Of a stretch of 64,000 nt of DNA, positions 1-8,341 are shown piece by piece. The notes under the pieces are model-generated. The model saw only the letters and a program-made list of their open reading frames with translations, made no database searches and was not told the origin of the DNA. Source of the DNA: Flavobacterium sp. Root901 (GTDB taxonomy: Bacteria > Bacteroidota > Bacteroidia > Flavobacteriales > Flavobacteriaceae); NCBI RefSeq assembly GCF_001429765.1, contig NZ_LMJB01000001.1:728346-792345 (forward strand), written 5' to 3'. A program made the position numbers and the translations under genes. Every line of letters starts with the position of its first letter. Within the stretch, counting starts at the first letter, position 1.

Positions 1-156
1 TGGAATTGTTGGATTAACCAGCCAGGTTTTACTTTCTTTATTTCCGTTTGGAAAAACTTTAAATATCGAAATTTCTACAATCCGATCTTTACCAATGTCT
101 ATTCCAGTTGTTTCAAGATCAAAAAAGCAGATTGGTTTGTTAAGTTTTAATTCCAT
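1..156 (-). CDS. DnaQ-like 3'-5' exonuclease, N-terminal part only
   Basis: Reading leftwards from an ATG at 156, the frame stays open to the window edge, giving 52 residues. It begins MELKLNKPICFFDLETTG, and D13-x-E15 is the ExoI motif of DEDD exonucleases such as the epsilon subunit of DNA polymerase III and RNase T. These enzymes bind two metal ions and remove nucleotides from 3' ends. The missing C-terminal part would carry ExoII and ExoIII, so proofreading subunit and stand-alone exonuclease cannot be told apart. A TAnnTTTG promoter box lies 20 bases upstream. Confidence 0.85.
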   Translation of the reverse strand, partial: MELKLNKPICFFDLETTGIDIGKDRIVEISIFKVFPNGNKESKTWLVNPTIP

Positions 157-176
157 TTTTAATTTTTATAAGATTA

Positions 177-184
177 CAAATGTA
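177..184 (-). promoter_or_regulatory. Promoter -7 box (TACATTTG) of the DnaQ-like gene
   Basis: On the minus strand TACATTTG fits the Flavobacterium consensus TAnnTTTG and stands 20 bases before the ATG at 156. No TTG was found at the usual distance, so only the -7 element is supported. Confidence 0.5.
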
Positions 185-307
185 AATTTTTAAAGCCAAA
201 GTTCCCGCCCTAAATTCTATTTTTTTGAGCAAAATTGGCATTTTTTAGTGATTTTTATTTTAAAATTACAGCAAATTTACCCTGAATTCCAAATTCTGCG
301 CAAACAA

Positions 308-343
308 AAAAACCCGAAAAAGTTTTTAATTTTTCGGGTTTTA
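308..343 (-). terminator. Rho-independent terminator after the E2 gene
   Basis: An 11-bp perfect stem (AACCCGAAAAA at 311-321 with TTTTTCGGGTT at 330-340) closes an 8-base loop. On the minus strand it is followed by a run of T and lies 20 bases past the E2 stop codon, so it fits that gene best. Confidence 0.85.
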
Positions 344-363
344 AAATTTATTTGGTAAGTCAA

Positions 364-1710
364 TTAGAAATCTCTGTCTACATCAAAAGCTTCTAAATAT
401 TCTGCTACTCTTTTTACAAAACTTCCTCCTAATGCACCATCAACCACTCTGTGATCGTAAGAGTGTGATAAGAACATTTTTTGACGAATTCCGATGAAAT
501 CACCTTCCGGAGTTTCGATAACCGCCGGCACTTTGCGAATCGCCCCAAGAGCTAAAATACCAACTTGCGGCTGATTGATAATCGGCGTTCCAAAAACGCT
601 TCCAAAAGTTCCTACGTTTGTCACTGTATAAGTTCCGCCTTGTGTATCGTCTGGTTTTAGTTTTCCTGCTTTTGCACGGTTTCCTAAATCGTTAACTGCT
701 TTTGCCATTCCAACAAGATTTAACTGATCTGCATTTTTAATTACAGGCACAATTAAATTTCCATTTGGCAATGCCGCTGCCATTCCTAAATTGATGTTTT
801 TCTTTTTGATGATATAATCGCCATCCACAGAAATGTTCATTCCAGGAAAATCTTTTAAGGCTTTCGCAACGGCTTCCATCATAATTGGTGTAAAAGTCAG
901 CTTCTCGCCTTCTCTCTTTTCAAAAGCCGTTTTAACTTTATCTCTCCATTTTACAATGTTGGTTACGTCAACTTCAATAAAAGACTGAACGTGAGCCGAA
1001 GTCTGTACAGAAGCAACCATGTAACCTGAAATCAGCTTACGCATTCTGTCCATTTCTATAATTTCGTCACCACCGTTTACAGAAACCGGAACTGCCTGCT
1101 GACTTTTCTGAACGGCAGGTTGTGGTGTTTGAACTGTTTTTGGAGTTTCAACTACAGTTTTTGGAGCTTCTTCAGCCACTTTCGGAGCTTGTACAGCACC
1201 CGACTTGCGGTCTTCTATATATTTTAAAATATCGTCTTTTGTTACTCTGCCATCTTTTCCTGAACCCTGAATATTATCCAGTTCAGCAACAGAAACACCT
1301 TCTTCTTTTGCAATATTTTTTACCAAAGGAGAAAAGAATTTATCTGATCCTGCGAAATCCTGCGGCACAGAGGAAGCCTCTTTTACTGCCTCAATTGTTT
1401 TTTCAATTTCTATAGCTTCTGCAGGAGCAGCCGTTTCTACAGTCGATTGTGCTGCAGGTGCATCACCCCCTTCAGTTTCGATAATTGCAATAGTCTGCCC
1501 TACCTGAACTAAATCATCTTTGCCAAATAATTGTTCAACTAAAATTCCTGACACTTCACTTGGTACTTCACTGTCAACTTTATCTGTTGCGATTTCAAGT
1601 ACTGCTTCATCAGCTTCAATTTTGTCTCCCACTTCTTTCAACCAGTTTGTAATGGTTGCTTCAGCGACGCTCTCTCCCATTTTAGGAAGCTTTAATTCAA
1701 ATCTTGCCAT
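364..1710 (-). CDS. 2-oxo acid dehydrogenase E2 component (dihydrolipoyl acyltransferase)
   Basis: A 448-residue E2 core of a 2-oxo acid dehydrogenase complex. It carries acyl groups on lipoyl-lysine and transfers them to CoA. The domains run in standard order. A lipoyl domain (about 1-80) has the modified lysine K44 in ATDKVDSE. A Pro/Ala/Val/Lys-rich linker leads to a peripheral subunit-binding domain (about 125-168). A second linker leads to the catalytic domain (about 215-448), with H420 and D424 in SYDHRVVDG. A single lipoyl domain with DKVDSEVPS is typical of the branched-chain keto acid E2 of Bacteroidetes, but pyruvate or 2-oxoglutarate as substrate is not excluded. No E1 or E3 gene is adjacent. 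The gene ends at a strong terminator. Confidence 0.93.
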   Translation of the reverse strand: MARFELKLPKMGESVAEATITNWLKEVGDKIEADEAVLEIATDKVDSEVPSEVSGILVEQLFGKDDLVQVGQTIAIIETEGGDAPAAQSTVETAAPAEAIEIEKTIEAVKEASSVPQDFAGSDKFFSPLVKNIAKEEGVSVAELDNIQGSGKDGRVTKDDILKYIEDRKSGAVQAPKVAEEAPKTVVETPKTVQTPQPAVQKSQQAVPVSVNGGDEIIEMDRMRKLISGYMVASVQTSAHVQSFIEVDVTNIVKWRDKVKTAFEKREGEKLTFTPIMMEAVAKALKDFPGMNISVDGDYIIKKKNINLGMAAALPNGNLIVPVIKNADQLNLVGMAKAVNDLGNRAKAGKLKPDDTQGGTYTVTNVGTFGSVFGTPIINQPQVGILALGAIRKVPAVIETPEGDFIGIRQKMFLSHSYDHRVVDGALGGSFVKRVAEYLEAFDVDRDF

Positions 1711-1793
1711 ATTGTTATTCTAAAGGGTGATTTTAATTTTCTGATTGCGAAATTACTGAAATTTTCAAATATAAATTACACTTAATATAATTT

Positions 1794-2957
1794 TTACTTA
1801 ATTTTTCTGATTTGCCCCCTGTCATTTCTCGAATTACTTCCTATTATAAAACTTGTCTTTTTAGGGAAAATCTTAAAAGTAATGTTCTTATCTTTAAGAG
1901 TTTCTATGATATTGATACATTTTTTGAATGAAACATAGTGATTATCCAAAATGATCTCTGTCTTTTTACCCTTTAAAATCAGCGACGAATTTACCATTTT
2001 TTCTTTTTTGAAATCTAAAAAACTAACTTTATTTTCTAAAATCGAAGCCAGTTTTTCAGACAAATTCTCATTTTCTGAATATAAAATATAACTTTCCGGC
2101 AAAGGTTTTATTTTAGATTTTCCCTGAAACATTTTTACAAATGAAAAAAACCACGTTCCGGTTTGAATAAAAAAACTAAAAAACCATGATTTTTTAAAAT
2201 GCTTCTGATAGAAAAAATTCATTGCGTCCTGAAAACGTTTCATATACAATTCGTCTCTAAGGGTACTTTCTCCCTTATAATGCAAAACGGTCGTTTCATG
2301 AAAATAATAGTTGGATTTTTTCATTTGCAGCGCTCTGTAAGACAAATCAATATCATCTGCGTACATAAAGCAGTTTTCATCAAAACCATTTAGTTTTTCA
2401 TATAAATCTTTCTCCAGAAACATAAAAGCCCCAACTAAAATCTCCACTTTTCCGGTTTGGTTTTCAGTTAAGTACTGCGCATAATAACGATTAAAAATTT
2501 TTGATTTTGGAAATACTTTATACAATCCGAAAATTTTGGTAAAAGCAACCCATGGAGTTGGAATTCCTCGTTTACTTTCGGGCAGAAAATTTCCTGTTCC
2601 GTCAATCAATTTACAGCCAATAATTCCGAGATCCTGTTTTTCTTCGGCGAAAGCCAAAATTTTAGTAAAAGTATCCTCAGCAACGACCGTGTCCGGATTT
2701 AAAATGCAGATGTATTTTCCTCCGGCTTGCCCGACTGCAATATTATTTCCTTTTGGAAAACCGAAATTTTCCTGATTTTGAATCAATTTTACTTTTGGAA
2801 ATCGTGTCTGCATCATCAAACAGCTGTCGTCAGACGAATTATTATCAACTACAATAATTTCGGCATCAAGACCGGCAATTGCTTCCTGAACACTTAAAAC
2901 GCATTGTTCCAGAAAGTAACGCACATTATAATTAAGGATAACAACCGATAACTGCAT
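1794..2957 (-). CDS. Family 2 glycosyltransferase (rhamnosyltransferase-like)
   Basis: A GT-A fold glycosyltransferase of 387 residues. The start is the ATG at 2957, giving MQLSVVILNYNVR, because this is the canonical family start; a longer frame from 3002 adds only 15 low-complexity residues. VVDNNSSDDS is the nucleotide-sugar binding region, LNPDTVV holds the DxD-like metal site, and ADDIDLSYRA supplies the acidic catalytic region. The layout matches WcaE/RfbN-like enzymes that add deoxyhexoses to O-antigen or exopolysaccharide. About 130 C-terminal residues are poorly conserved, with a hydrophobic patch (SWFFSFFIQTGTWFFSF) that could lie on the membrane. Donor and acceptor cannot be told. 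Capsule genes follow at 5-7 kb. Confidence 0.88.
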   Translation of the reverse strand: MQLSVVILNYNVRYFLEQCVLSVQEAIAGLDAEIIVVDNNSSDDSCLMMQTRFPKVKLIQNQENFGFPKGNNIAVGQAGGKYICILNPDTVVAEDTFTKILAFAEEKQDLGIIGCKLIDGTGNFLPESKRGIPTPWVAFTKIFGLYKVFPKSKIFNRYYAQYLTENQTGKVEILVGAFMFLEKDLYEKLNGFDENCFMYADDIDLSYRALQMKKSNYYFHETTVLHYKGESTLRDELYMKRFQDAMNFFYQKHFKKSWFFSFFIQTGTWFFSFVKMFQGKSKIKPLPESYILYSENENLSEKLASILENKVSFLDFKKEKMVNSSLILKGKKTEIILDNHYVSFKKCINIIETLKDKNITFKIFPKKTSFIIGSNSRNDRGQIRKIK

Positions 2958-3085
2958 TGAAAAATGTAAAATTTGATTTTGGGGAAAGTTAGAAATTTTC
3001 AAATAAACCTAATCGCAATAACCAGTCATTTTTTAAAAGAATAAAAAGAAATCCTATTTTTGAATAAACATCAAATGTCATTTTT

Positions 3086-3652
3086 ATGAACATCAAAGCA
3101 TTTATTTTAACAGGTTCACTCTTTTTTCTGTTTGCTGCAGGTTTAACATCTGCAAAGCAAAATACTGACCTTGTAAAAACGTCAACGTGGTTTATTGCAG
3201 GTCCTGCAAAAGAAAACCAGGAAATAATTAATAAAGTCCGCAAAGAAAAAGGCATTGTAAAAGTTACCGCAAGCGATTATCCTGCCGGAGAAATCGAACT
3301 GAATGTTATGATTACCGAATCTGATTCAAACGACGGCAAACCAACCAATTTGTCCGGAAAATCAAAATATTTGAGTATTACCTATAAATCAACCCATTTG
3401 ATAAAACTTCAGGCCCGTGAAGGAAATGAAGAAGGTACGGGATGTGTTCATGGCGGTTCACATCCCAGAGTTGATTTACCTGTTTCTGCTAAAAAATTTA
3501 CCACTTTAAAAATTCCGTGGAGCGACTTTAAACAAGATGGCCTGACAAATGGAAAACCTTTAAACATTCACAATTTGTGCAAGTTTAATTTTGTGAATTA
3601 TAATCCTGTTCCCGGAGCGGTTTTAGAAATAAAATCTTTAATTGTGGAATAG
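3086..3652 (+). CDS. Secreted protein of unknown function
   Basis: 188 residues. The N-terminus is a good signal peptide (MNIKAFILTGSLFFLFAAGLTSA), so the mature protein is periplasmic or surface-exposed. The rest is beta-rich, with regularly spaced strands such as KYLSITYKS and HLIKLQAREG. Two cysteines stand in GTGCVHGGSH and HNLCKF and could form a disulfide. The pattern, including the closing segment PGAVLEIKSLIVE, resembles jelly-roll carbohydrate-binding or CIA30-like folds; this is an impression only. It stands divergent from the glycosyltransferase gene and convergent with the next one. Confidence 0.7.
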   Translation: MNIKAFILTGSLFFLFAAGLTSAKQNTDLVKTSTWFIAGPAKENQEIINKVRKEKGIVKVTASDYPAGEIELNVMITESDSNDGKPTNLSGKSKYLSITYKSTHLIKLQAREGNEEGTGCVHGGSHPRVDLPVSAKKFTTLKIPWSDFKQDGLTNGKPLNIHNLCKFNFVNYNPVPGAVLEIKSLIVE

Positions 3653-3693
3653 TTTTTTAAGGTTTTGAAATGAGAATATCTTTAACTCAAATT

Positions 3694-4881
3694 CTACAAA
3701 TGGAGCTGAATTTTATATTTATTGAAGATTTTCATTACGAATAACATGATTGTTGAGAAAATAAGTGACCAGACAATTCCCGCAACGCCTTCGCGGAAAA
3801 ATTCCGGAACGATACGAATTTTAAAAGCCAGATTGAAATAATAAATAACACCCGGCAAAATATAAATCAGTAAAGGATTTGCGGCAGCTGGCATGAAAAA
3901 TTCACTCCATTTTGTCTGCTTTTTAACTTCTATTAACCAATACAAAAAATAAAACAGAACCGTGCAGATTCCAGCCGATATTAAGGTCCAGGAAGGAGTT
4001 CCATGTATTTTTGAGATTCCGTAATAAGGTCTTAGAAAAAATCCAACGGCAAAAAATAATGCTATAAAAAAGACAACCGTCCAATTGATTTTATTTTCGA
4101 TTTTTCGGTCAAAAAACAATAATGAAATGATGATTCCCGCAGTTACTAAAGTGGCGTGTGTTAAATGTCCTGCAATAAAGCGAAACCATTCCGGCAAGCT
4201 TAAGCCTTCTGTCAAATTAGCTGAATTCGCAGCCACACACACCACAAGAAAAGCAATCATTGCCCATAATCTGCCCGAAACAAGCCAATAATACAGGACC
4301 GAAATAAGATAAGCCCAACCTATTAAACCGAGAATTCCCCACCATTTTGGCGTGATTCCTGTTTTGCCTGTTTCTTCCTGAACGTATAAGAAGTAAAGTG
4401 CAATTAAAACTACTATTCCACCATATTGCAGGATATATTTTAACCAGACAGAAAAGTCTTTCGGATATTTATTCCAAATTGGAATTGGCATTGAATAAGC
4501 CAAAAGTCCCCAAAAAGCAGGTTCGATTATCATTTTTGAAGCATCATAACCATATTCAGCATTGACCATATAAACGCCAATAATTATTAAGGCCAAAGCA
4601 CGTTTTAAAGTATGCGTCCAGATTATTTTTGGACTGTCGCCTTTTAGGAGTCTGGCGTTAAAAGCAAACGGAACTGACATTCCTACTATAAATAAAAAAG
4701 CCGGGAAAACTAAATCTACAAAGGTCATGGCGTCGGCGTCGGCGGGCATGTGTTTCATCCATTGCGGTACATTTTTTACACTTGCGAGTTCATTTACAAA
4801 TATCATTACAAAAATGGTAATTCCGCGCAAAGCATCAATCGAAATAATCCTTTGATTGTATAAATTCTCCTTTATTTTCAT
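3694..4881 (-). CDS. NagX/HGSNAT-like multipass membrane acyltransferase
   Basis: A 395-residue membrane protein with about ten hydrophobic segments. It opens with ISIDALRGITIFVMIFVNE, the hallmark of the heparan-alpha-glucosaminide N-acetyltransferase / DUF5009 group (NagX in bacteria). These proteins are thought to acetylate sugars across the inner membrane, taking the acyl group from cytoplasmic acetyl-CoA. FPAFLFIVGMSVPFAF and the C-terminal AAANPLLIYILPG are further conserved segments. In Bacteroidetes such genes often sit with chitin or glycosaminoglycan use genes, but none are seen here, so the substrate is open. A TATATTTG box precedes it. Confidence 0.85.
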   Translation of the reverse strand: MKIKENLYNQRIISIDALRGITIFVMIFVNELASVKNVPQWMKHMPADADAMTFVDLVFPAFLFIVGMSVPFAFNARLLKGDSPKIIWTHTLKRALALIIIGVYMVNAEYGYDASKMIIEPAFWGLLAYSMPIPIWNKYPKDFSVWLKYILQYGGIVVLIALYFLYVQEETGKTGITPKWWGILGLIGWAYLISVLYYWLVSGRLWAMIAFLVVCVAANSANLTEGLSLPEWFRFIAGHLTHATLVTAGIIISLLFFDRKIENKINWTVVFFIALFFAVGFFLRPYYGISKIHGTPSWTLISAGICTVLFYFLYWLIEVKKQTKWSEFFMPAAANPLLIYILPGVIYYFNLAFKIRIVPEFFREGVAGIVWSLIFSTIMLFVMKIFNKYKIQLHL

Positions 4882-4899
4882 AAAATTTTAGTTTTTATT

Positions 4900-4907
4900 C
4901 AAATATA
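4900..4907 (-). promoter_or_regulatory. Promoter -7 box (TATATTTG) of the NagX-like gene
   Basis: TATATTTG on the minus strand, 18 bases upstream of the ATG at 4881, is an exact TAnnTTTG match. The -33 element is not clear. Confidence 0.5.
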
Positions 4908-4994
4908 ACATAATTATAAAATGACGGTTACATTGTTACATAAATTTCTTCGGAATTATTTTTTTCTGCTTAGATAAAAACAATATCAATTCTT

Positions 4995-5002
4995 TACTTT
5001 TG
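4995..5002 (+). promoter_or_regulatory. Promoter -7 box (TACTTTTG) directly before the CpsB-type gene
   Basis: TACTTTTG ends only 4 bases before the ATG at 5007. If used, transcription would start at or beside the start codon, giving a leaderless or nearly leaderless mRNA. No in-frame later start would keep the catalytic DIHSH motif. Confidence 0.4.
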
Positions 5003-5006
5003 CAAA

Positions 5007-5747
5007 ATGTTTTCATTTCTTAAATCAAAGCCTTTTTTAAAAGATCTTTTAGCCGGCAGTTATGTCGATATACATTCGCATTTGCTTCCGGGAATTGATG
5101 ATGGTGCCAGAACCATAAAAAAAACAATAAAACTAGCTAAAGCATTTGAAGAATTGGGAATTTCTCAATTTGTTACCACACCGCATATCAGTCATTATGT
5201 TTGGAATAATTCTGAAGAAAATATTGTACGCAGATTACAAGAAACTCAGGTTTTGCTGCAAGAAGAAAATAGCACTATTCCATTTAAAGCTGCTGCCGAA
5301 TATTTTATAGACGACTGGTTTCAAAATCACATCAAAACCGAAAAACTTTTAACGCTTAAAGACAATTATATTTTAGTAGAGATATCGTATTTAAGTGCTC
5401 CGCTAAACTTATATAAAATTATTTTTGAGATACAGCTGGCAGGTTATATACCCGTTTTAGCACATCCTGAACGGTATTTATATTATCATAAAAATTTTGT
5501 GGAATACGAAAAACTGAAAAAAGCAGGCTGTTTGTTTCAATTGAATTTATTAGCCGTTACGGGATATTACGGGAGCGAAATCACTAAAACCGCAGCACTT
5601 TTGCTAAAGAAAGGAATGTATGATTTTTCGGGAACAGATGTACATCACGGCAGACATATTGAATCTTTAAATCAAAAAATTAAAATAGATGCTGCTGAAA
5701 ATTTAAAAGAAGTGATTCAAAATAATCAGTTTTTTAAATTTAGCTAA
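5007..5747 (+). CDS. CpsB/CapC-type tyrosine-protein phosphatase (PHP family)
   Basis: A 246-residue metal-dependent phosphatase of the PHP superfamily (CpsB, YwqE, Wzb-type), which dephosphorylates the tyrosine kinase that controls capsule or exopolysaccharide length. The metal-binding motifs are all present: DIHSHLLPGIDDGA near residue 21, TTPHISHY, AAAEYF, LAHPERY and GTDVHH near the C-terminus. The length is normal for the family. The matching Wzc-like kinase is not in the window. It converges on the glycosylphosphotransferase gene, with the two stop regions overlapping by 4 bases; a link to the same polysaccharide pathway is inferred from this. Confidence 0.9.
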   Translation: MFSFLKSKPFLKDLLAGSYVDIHSHLLPGIDDGARTIKKTIKLAKAFEELGISQFVTTPHISHYVWNNSEENIVRRLQETQVLLQEENSTIPFKAAAEYFIDDWFQNHIKTEKLLTLKDNYILVEISYLSAPLNLYKIIFEIQLAGYIPVLAHPERYLYYHKNFVEYEKLKKAGCLFQLNLLAVTGYYGSEITKTAALLLKKGMYDFSGTDVHHGRHIESLNQKIKIDAAENLKEVIQNNQFFKFS

Positions 5748-7156
5748 TAAGCGTTTTCTTCGCCTTTTAGAACATTAATAATGGTTCGCACAATAATTTT
5801 AATATCGAGCAATAAACTCCAGTTTTCGATATACCAAATATCATATTCGACCCTGTTTTCCATGTCGATGAGTTCTTTGGTTTCGCCTCTAAAACCGTTT
5901 ACCTGTGCCCATCCTGTAATTCCGGGTTTGGCAAACTGCCGAACTAAGTAATTATTAATCAATTCACTATATTCTTTTGAAAGATTTACCATGTGCGGTC
6001 TGGGCCCAACAACAGACATGTCGCCCCAAAAAACATTAAAAAACTGCGGCAATTCGTCAATACTCGTTTTGCGGATAAAAGCCCCAAATTTTGTGATACG
6101 ACTGTCTCCTTTTCCTGCTTGTTTATTATCTGCCAGGTCATTAATATACATACTTCTAAATTTCAAACAGGTAAATGCCCTGTTATCACGTCCTGATCTT
6201 TTTTGTTTAAAAAAAAACGGTCCGGGAGATTCTAATTTTATAATTAACATAACCACTGGAAACAACCACGGAAATATTAATAAAATAACCAATGCAGAGA
6301 AACACACATCAAATGCTTTTTTGATTAATTTATTCATCGCAAATTCTAATGGTTCACGACGCAGCATTAATACAGGTGTATTTTCATAAAAAGTAATTTC
6401 GACCTTATTTGATTTTGTATACAATTGAAAATCGGGAATAAATTTAATCCGGATCATATTCTGTTCACAAATTTTAATCAGTTTATTGATTACTTCAATT
6501 TTGTCGATATGAAGCGCAACATACATTTCATCTACATTTTCTTTTAAAACAAAATCTTCAACTGCATCAAAATCTCCTAAAATTTGTTCTGACAACGAAG
6601 CTTCAACTTTATCATCAAAAAAACCTAAAAATTTATATCCATAGGTTAAATCTTTAGCCAGGATTTTTCGCATCCCTTCGCCTGTTTCATTAGCTCCAGC
6701 GATGATGATTTTTTTAAAATTATACCCCTTCGATCTTATCTCTTTGAGAAGTTTCATTGAGATGTATCTGGAAATCAATAAAATTCCGAAAAAGAACAAA
6801 TAAAAATACAAAAGCCGAAGTCTGGAGATATCAGTAAATTTGAGGAAAACAACAAAAATAGCAATTAAGGAAGCGTGAATAATTAGTTTTCTGATTGTTC
6901 GCATCAGGATCGATTCAATGCGTTCAATACGAATCATACGGTAAGAATCTTTATTCAAAAGTAAGCCTATCCAGATTAAATTTGCCAGTAACGAAACTGT
7001 TTTTTCTTCTTTGATCCAAAGTTCTTCCAGACTTCCAAATCGGGCCAGAGCCGAAAGAAGAATAGCGGTATTTAGTAAAATTACATCCCAGCATACAAAC
7101 AAAAGTTTGAAATATCGGGACATTCTAAAACGCGATAATTCTTCTAAAATTTTCAT
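5744..7156 (-). CDS. Polyprenyl glycosylphosphotransferase (WcaJ/WbaP type)
   Basis: A 470-residue enzyme that moves a sugar-1-phosphate to undecaprenyl phosphate, the first step of exopolysaccharide or capsule synthesis. Four N-terminal membrane helices (to about 135) are followed by a CoA-binding-like Rossmann region (KKIIIAGANETGEGMRKIL). A further helix (FSALVILLIFPWLFPVVMLI) leads to the catalytic domain with GPFFFKQKRSGRDN, FRSMYIND, RKTSIDELPQFFNV, GDMSVVGPRP and KPGITGWAQVNG. This order is the full-length WcaJ/WbaP architecture. The first residue may instead be the Met at position 12 (MSRYFKLL). Glucose and galactose as substrate cannot be told apart. Confidence 0.93.
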   Translation of the reverse strand: MKILEELSRFRMSRYFKLLFVCWDVILLNTAILLSALARFGSLEELWIKEEKTVSLLANLIWIGLLLNKDSYRMIRIERIESILMRTIRKLIIHASLIAIFVVFLKFTDISRLRLLYFYLFFFGILLISRYISMKLLKEIRSKGYNFKKIIIAGANETGEGMRKILAKDLTYGYKFLGFFDDKVEASLSEQILGDFDAVEDFVLKENVDEMYVALHIDKIEVINKLIKICEQNMIRIKFIPDFQLYTKSNKVEITFYENTPVLMLRREPLEFAMNKLIKKAFDVCFSALVILLIFPWLFPVVMLIIKLESPGPFFFKQKRSGRDNRAFTCLKFRSMYINDLADNKQAGKGDSRITKFGAFIRKTSIDELPQFFNVFWGDMSVVGPRPHMVNLSKEYSELINNYLVRQFAKPGITGWAQVNGFRGETKELIDMENRVEYDIWYIENWSLLLDIKIIVRTIINVLKGEENAY

Positions 7157-7285
7157 ATTTGAAGGCTCGGCTTAAATTTTAAACTTGTGGCTGCAAAATA
7201 ACATTTAATTATATTAATAATCTTATTTTTTAATCGATTCTTTAAAAATTTACCTTTATCTTAATCCAAATTTAAAAGGCAGATC

Positions 7286-8251
7286 ATGCGCAGGATTATT
7301 TTATTCTTTTTTATTACAATTTCTTCAGTTAACGCTCAAATTTCCGGATGCAGCGATCCTCTTTCTAAAAATTACAATAAAAATGCGGTTACTAATAACG
7401 GAAGCTGTGTCTATGAAAACTTAAAACTAAAACCCGGATATTCTTTAAAATTAAGTGATTCTATAAAAGAAACTTCGGGCTTAACTGCTTTTAATAATCT
7501 ATTATGGACACATAACGACGACCACGATAAAACAATTTACGGATTAGATTCTTTAGGAAAAATTAAAAAGAAAATCACTCTGGATAAAGCCATCAATCAT
7601 GACTGGGAGGAAATTTCACAAGACAGTTTGTATTTATATATAGGCGATTTTGGAAATAATTTCAAAGGAAACAGAACAGATTTGAATATTTTAAAAATAG
7701 AAAAAAAATCTTTTACAGAAGGAAACCCTGTTATCGAAAAAATCTCGTTTAAATATGAGGACCAAACTGACTTTTCTGCTCAAAAACCAAATTCAACCAA
7801 TTTTGACTGCGAAGCATTTATAGTTTCCAAAGACAGTATTTTTTTGTTTACCAAACAATGGAAATCGTCCAAAACCAGTATTTATGCCTTGCCAAAACAG
7901 CCCGGAAATTATGTTGCCAAATTTAAAAGCACATTAGAAACAAACGGGTTAGTTACGGGCGCTGCTTATTTAGAAAAAAAGAAAATCGTAGTACTTTGCG
8001 GTTATTCTAAAATAGGAAAAACATTTCTATACCTTTTATATGATTTTAAAAACCATGATTTTACATCCGGAAATAAACGAAAAATTGATCTCAGGCTTTC
8101 CTTTCATCAAATAGAAGGAATTGCGACAAAAGATGGTCTTCATTATTTTATTACCAATGAATCTTTGGTTCGAAAACCTATTTTAAATGTGGAGCAGCAA
8201 ATTCATTATTTAGACCTGAGTTCCGTATTAAATTTGTATCTCCATAAATAA
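7286..8251 (+). CDS. Secreted protein with a Cys-rich N-terminal repeat and predicted beta-propeller
   Basis: 321 residues with a signal peptide (MRRIILFFFITISSVNAQ). Next comes GCSDPLSKNYNKNAVTNNGS followed by CVYE, one copy of the GCxDPxAxNYNxxA-GSCxY module that is common, often repeated, in secreted Bacteroidetes proteins; its two cysteines probably form a disulfide. The remainder has repeated segments such as ETSGLTAFNNLLWTHNDD, HDWEEISQDSLYLYIGDFG and IEGIATKDGLHYFITNE, as in a beta-propeller with esterase-like or SdiA-regulated-like folds. No catalytic residues were recognised. A similar unannotated propeller is encoded at 45796-46632. It stands between capsule genes and the ABC-F gene. 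Confidence 0.75.
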   Translation: MRRIILFFFITISSVNAQISGCSDPLSKNYNKNAVTNNGSCVYENLKLKPGYSLKLSDSIKETSGLTAFNNLLWTHNDDHDKTIYGLDSLGKIKKKITLDKAINHDWEEISQDSLYLYIGDFGNNFKGNRTDLNILKIEKKSFTEGNPVIEKISFKYEDQTDFSAQKPNSTNFDCEAFIVSKDSIFLFTKQWKSSKTSIYALPKQPGNYVAKFKSTLETNGLVTGAAYLEKKKIVVLCGYSKIGKTFLYLLYDFKNHDFTSGNKRKIDLRLSFHQIEGIATKDGLHYFITNESLVRKPILNVEQQIHYLDLSSVLNLYLHK

Positions 8252-8261
8252 TTCGTAAATC

Positions 8262-8298
8262 AAAACATATAACTTACTTTTGCAAAAAGTTATGTTTT
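8262..8298. repeat. Imperfect inverted repeat before the ABC-F gene, with a -7 box in the loop
   Basis: AAAACATATAACTT (8262-8275) can pair imperfectly with AAGTTATGTTTT (8287-8298). The loop contains TACTTTTG (8275-8282), a good -7 promoter box for the ABC-F gene at 8342. It may act as terminator for the upstream gene, as promoter, or both. Confidence 0.45.
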
Positions 8299-8341
8299 CC
8301 AAAACATCATAACTTATAATTTATAACTTACAATTTACAAA

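Noticed and set aside
2989..3255. 88-residue frame on the minus strand
   Set aside because: It lies opposite the start of the secreted protein at 3086, has no family features and is the mirror of a real coding frame.
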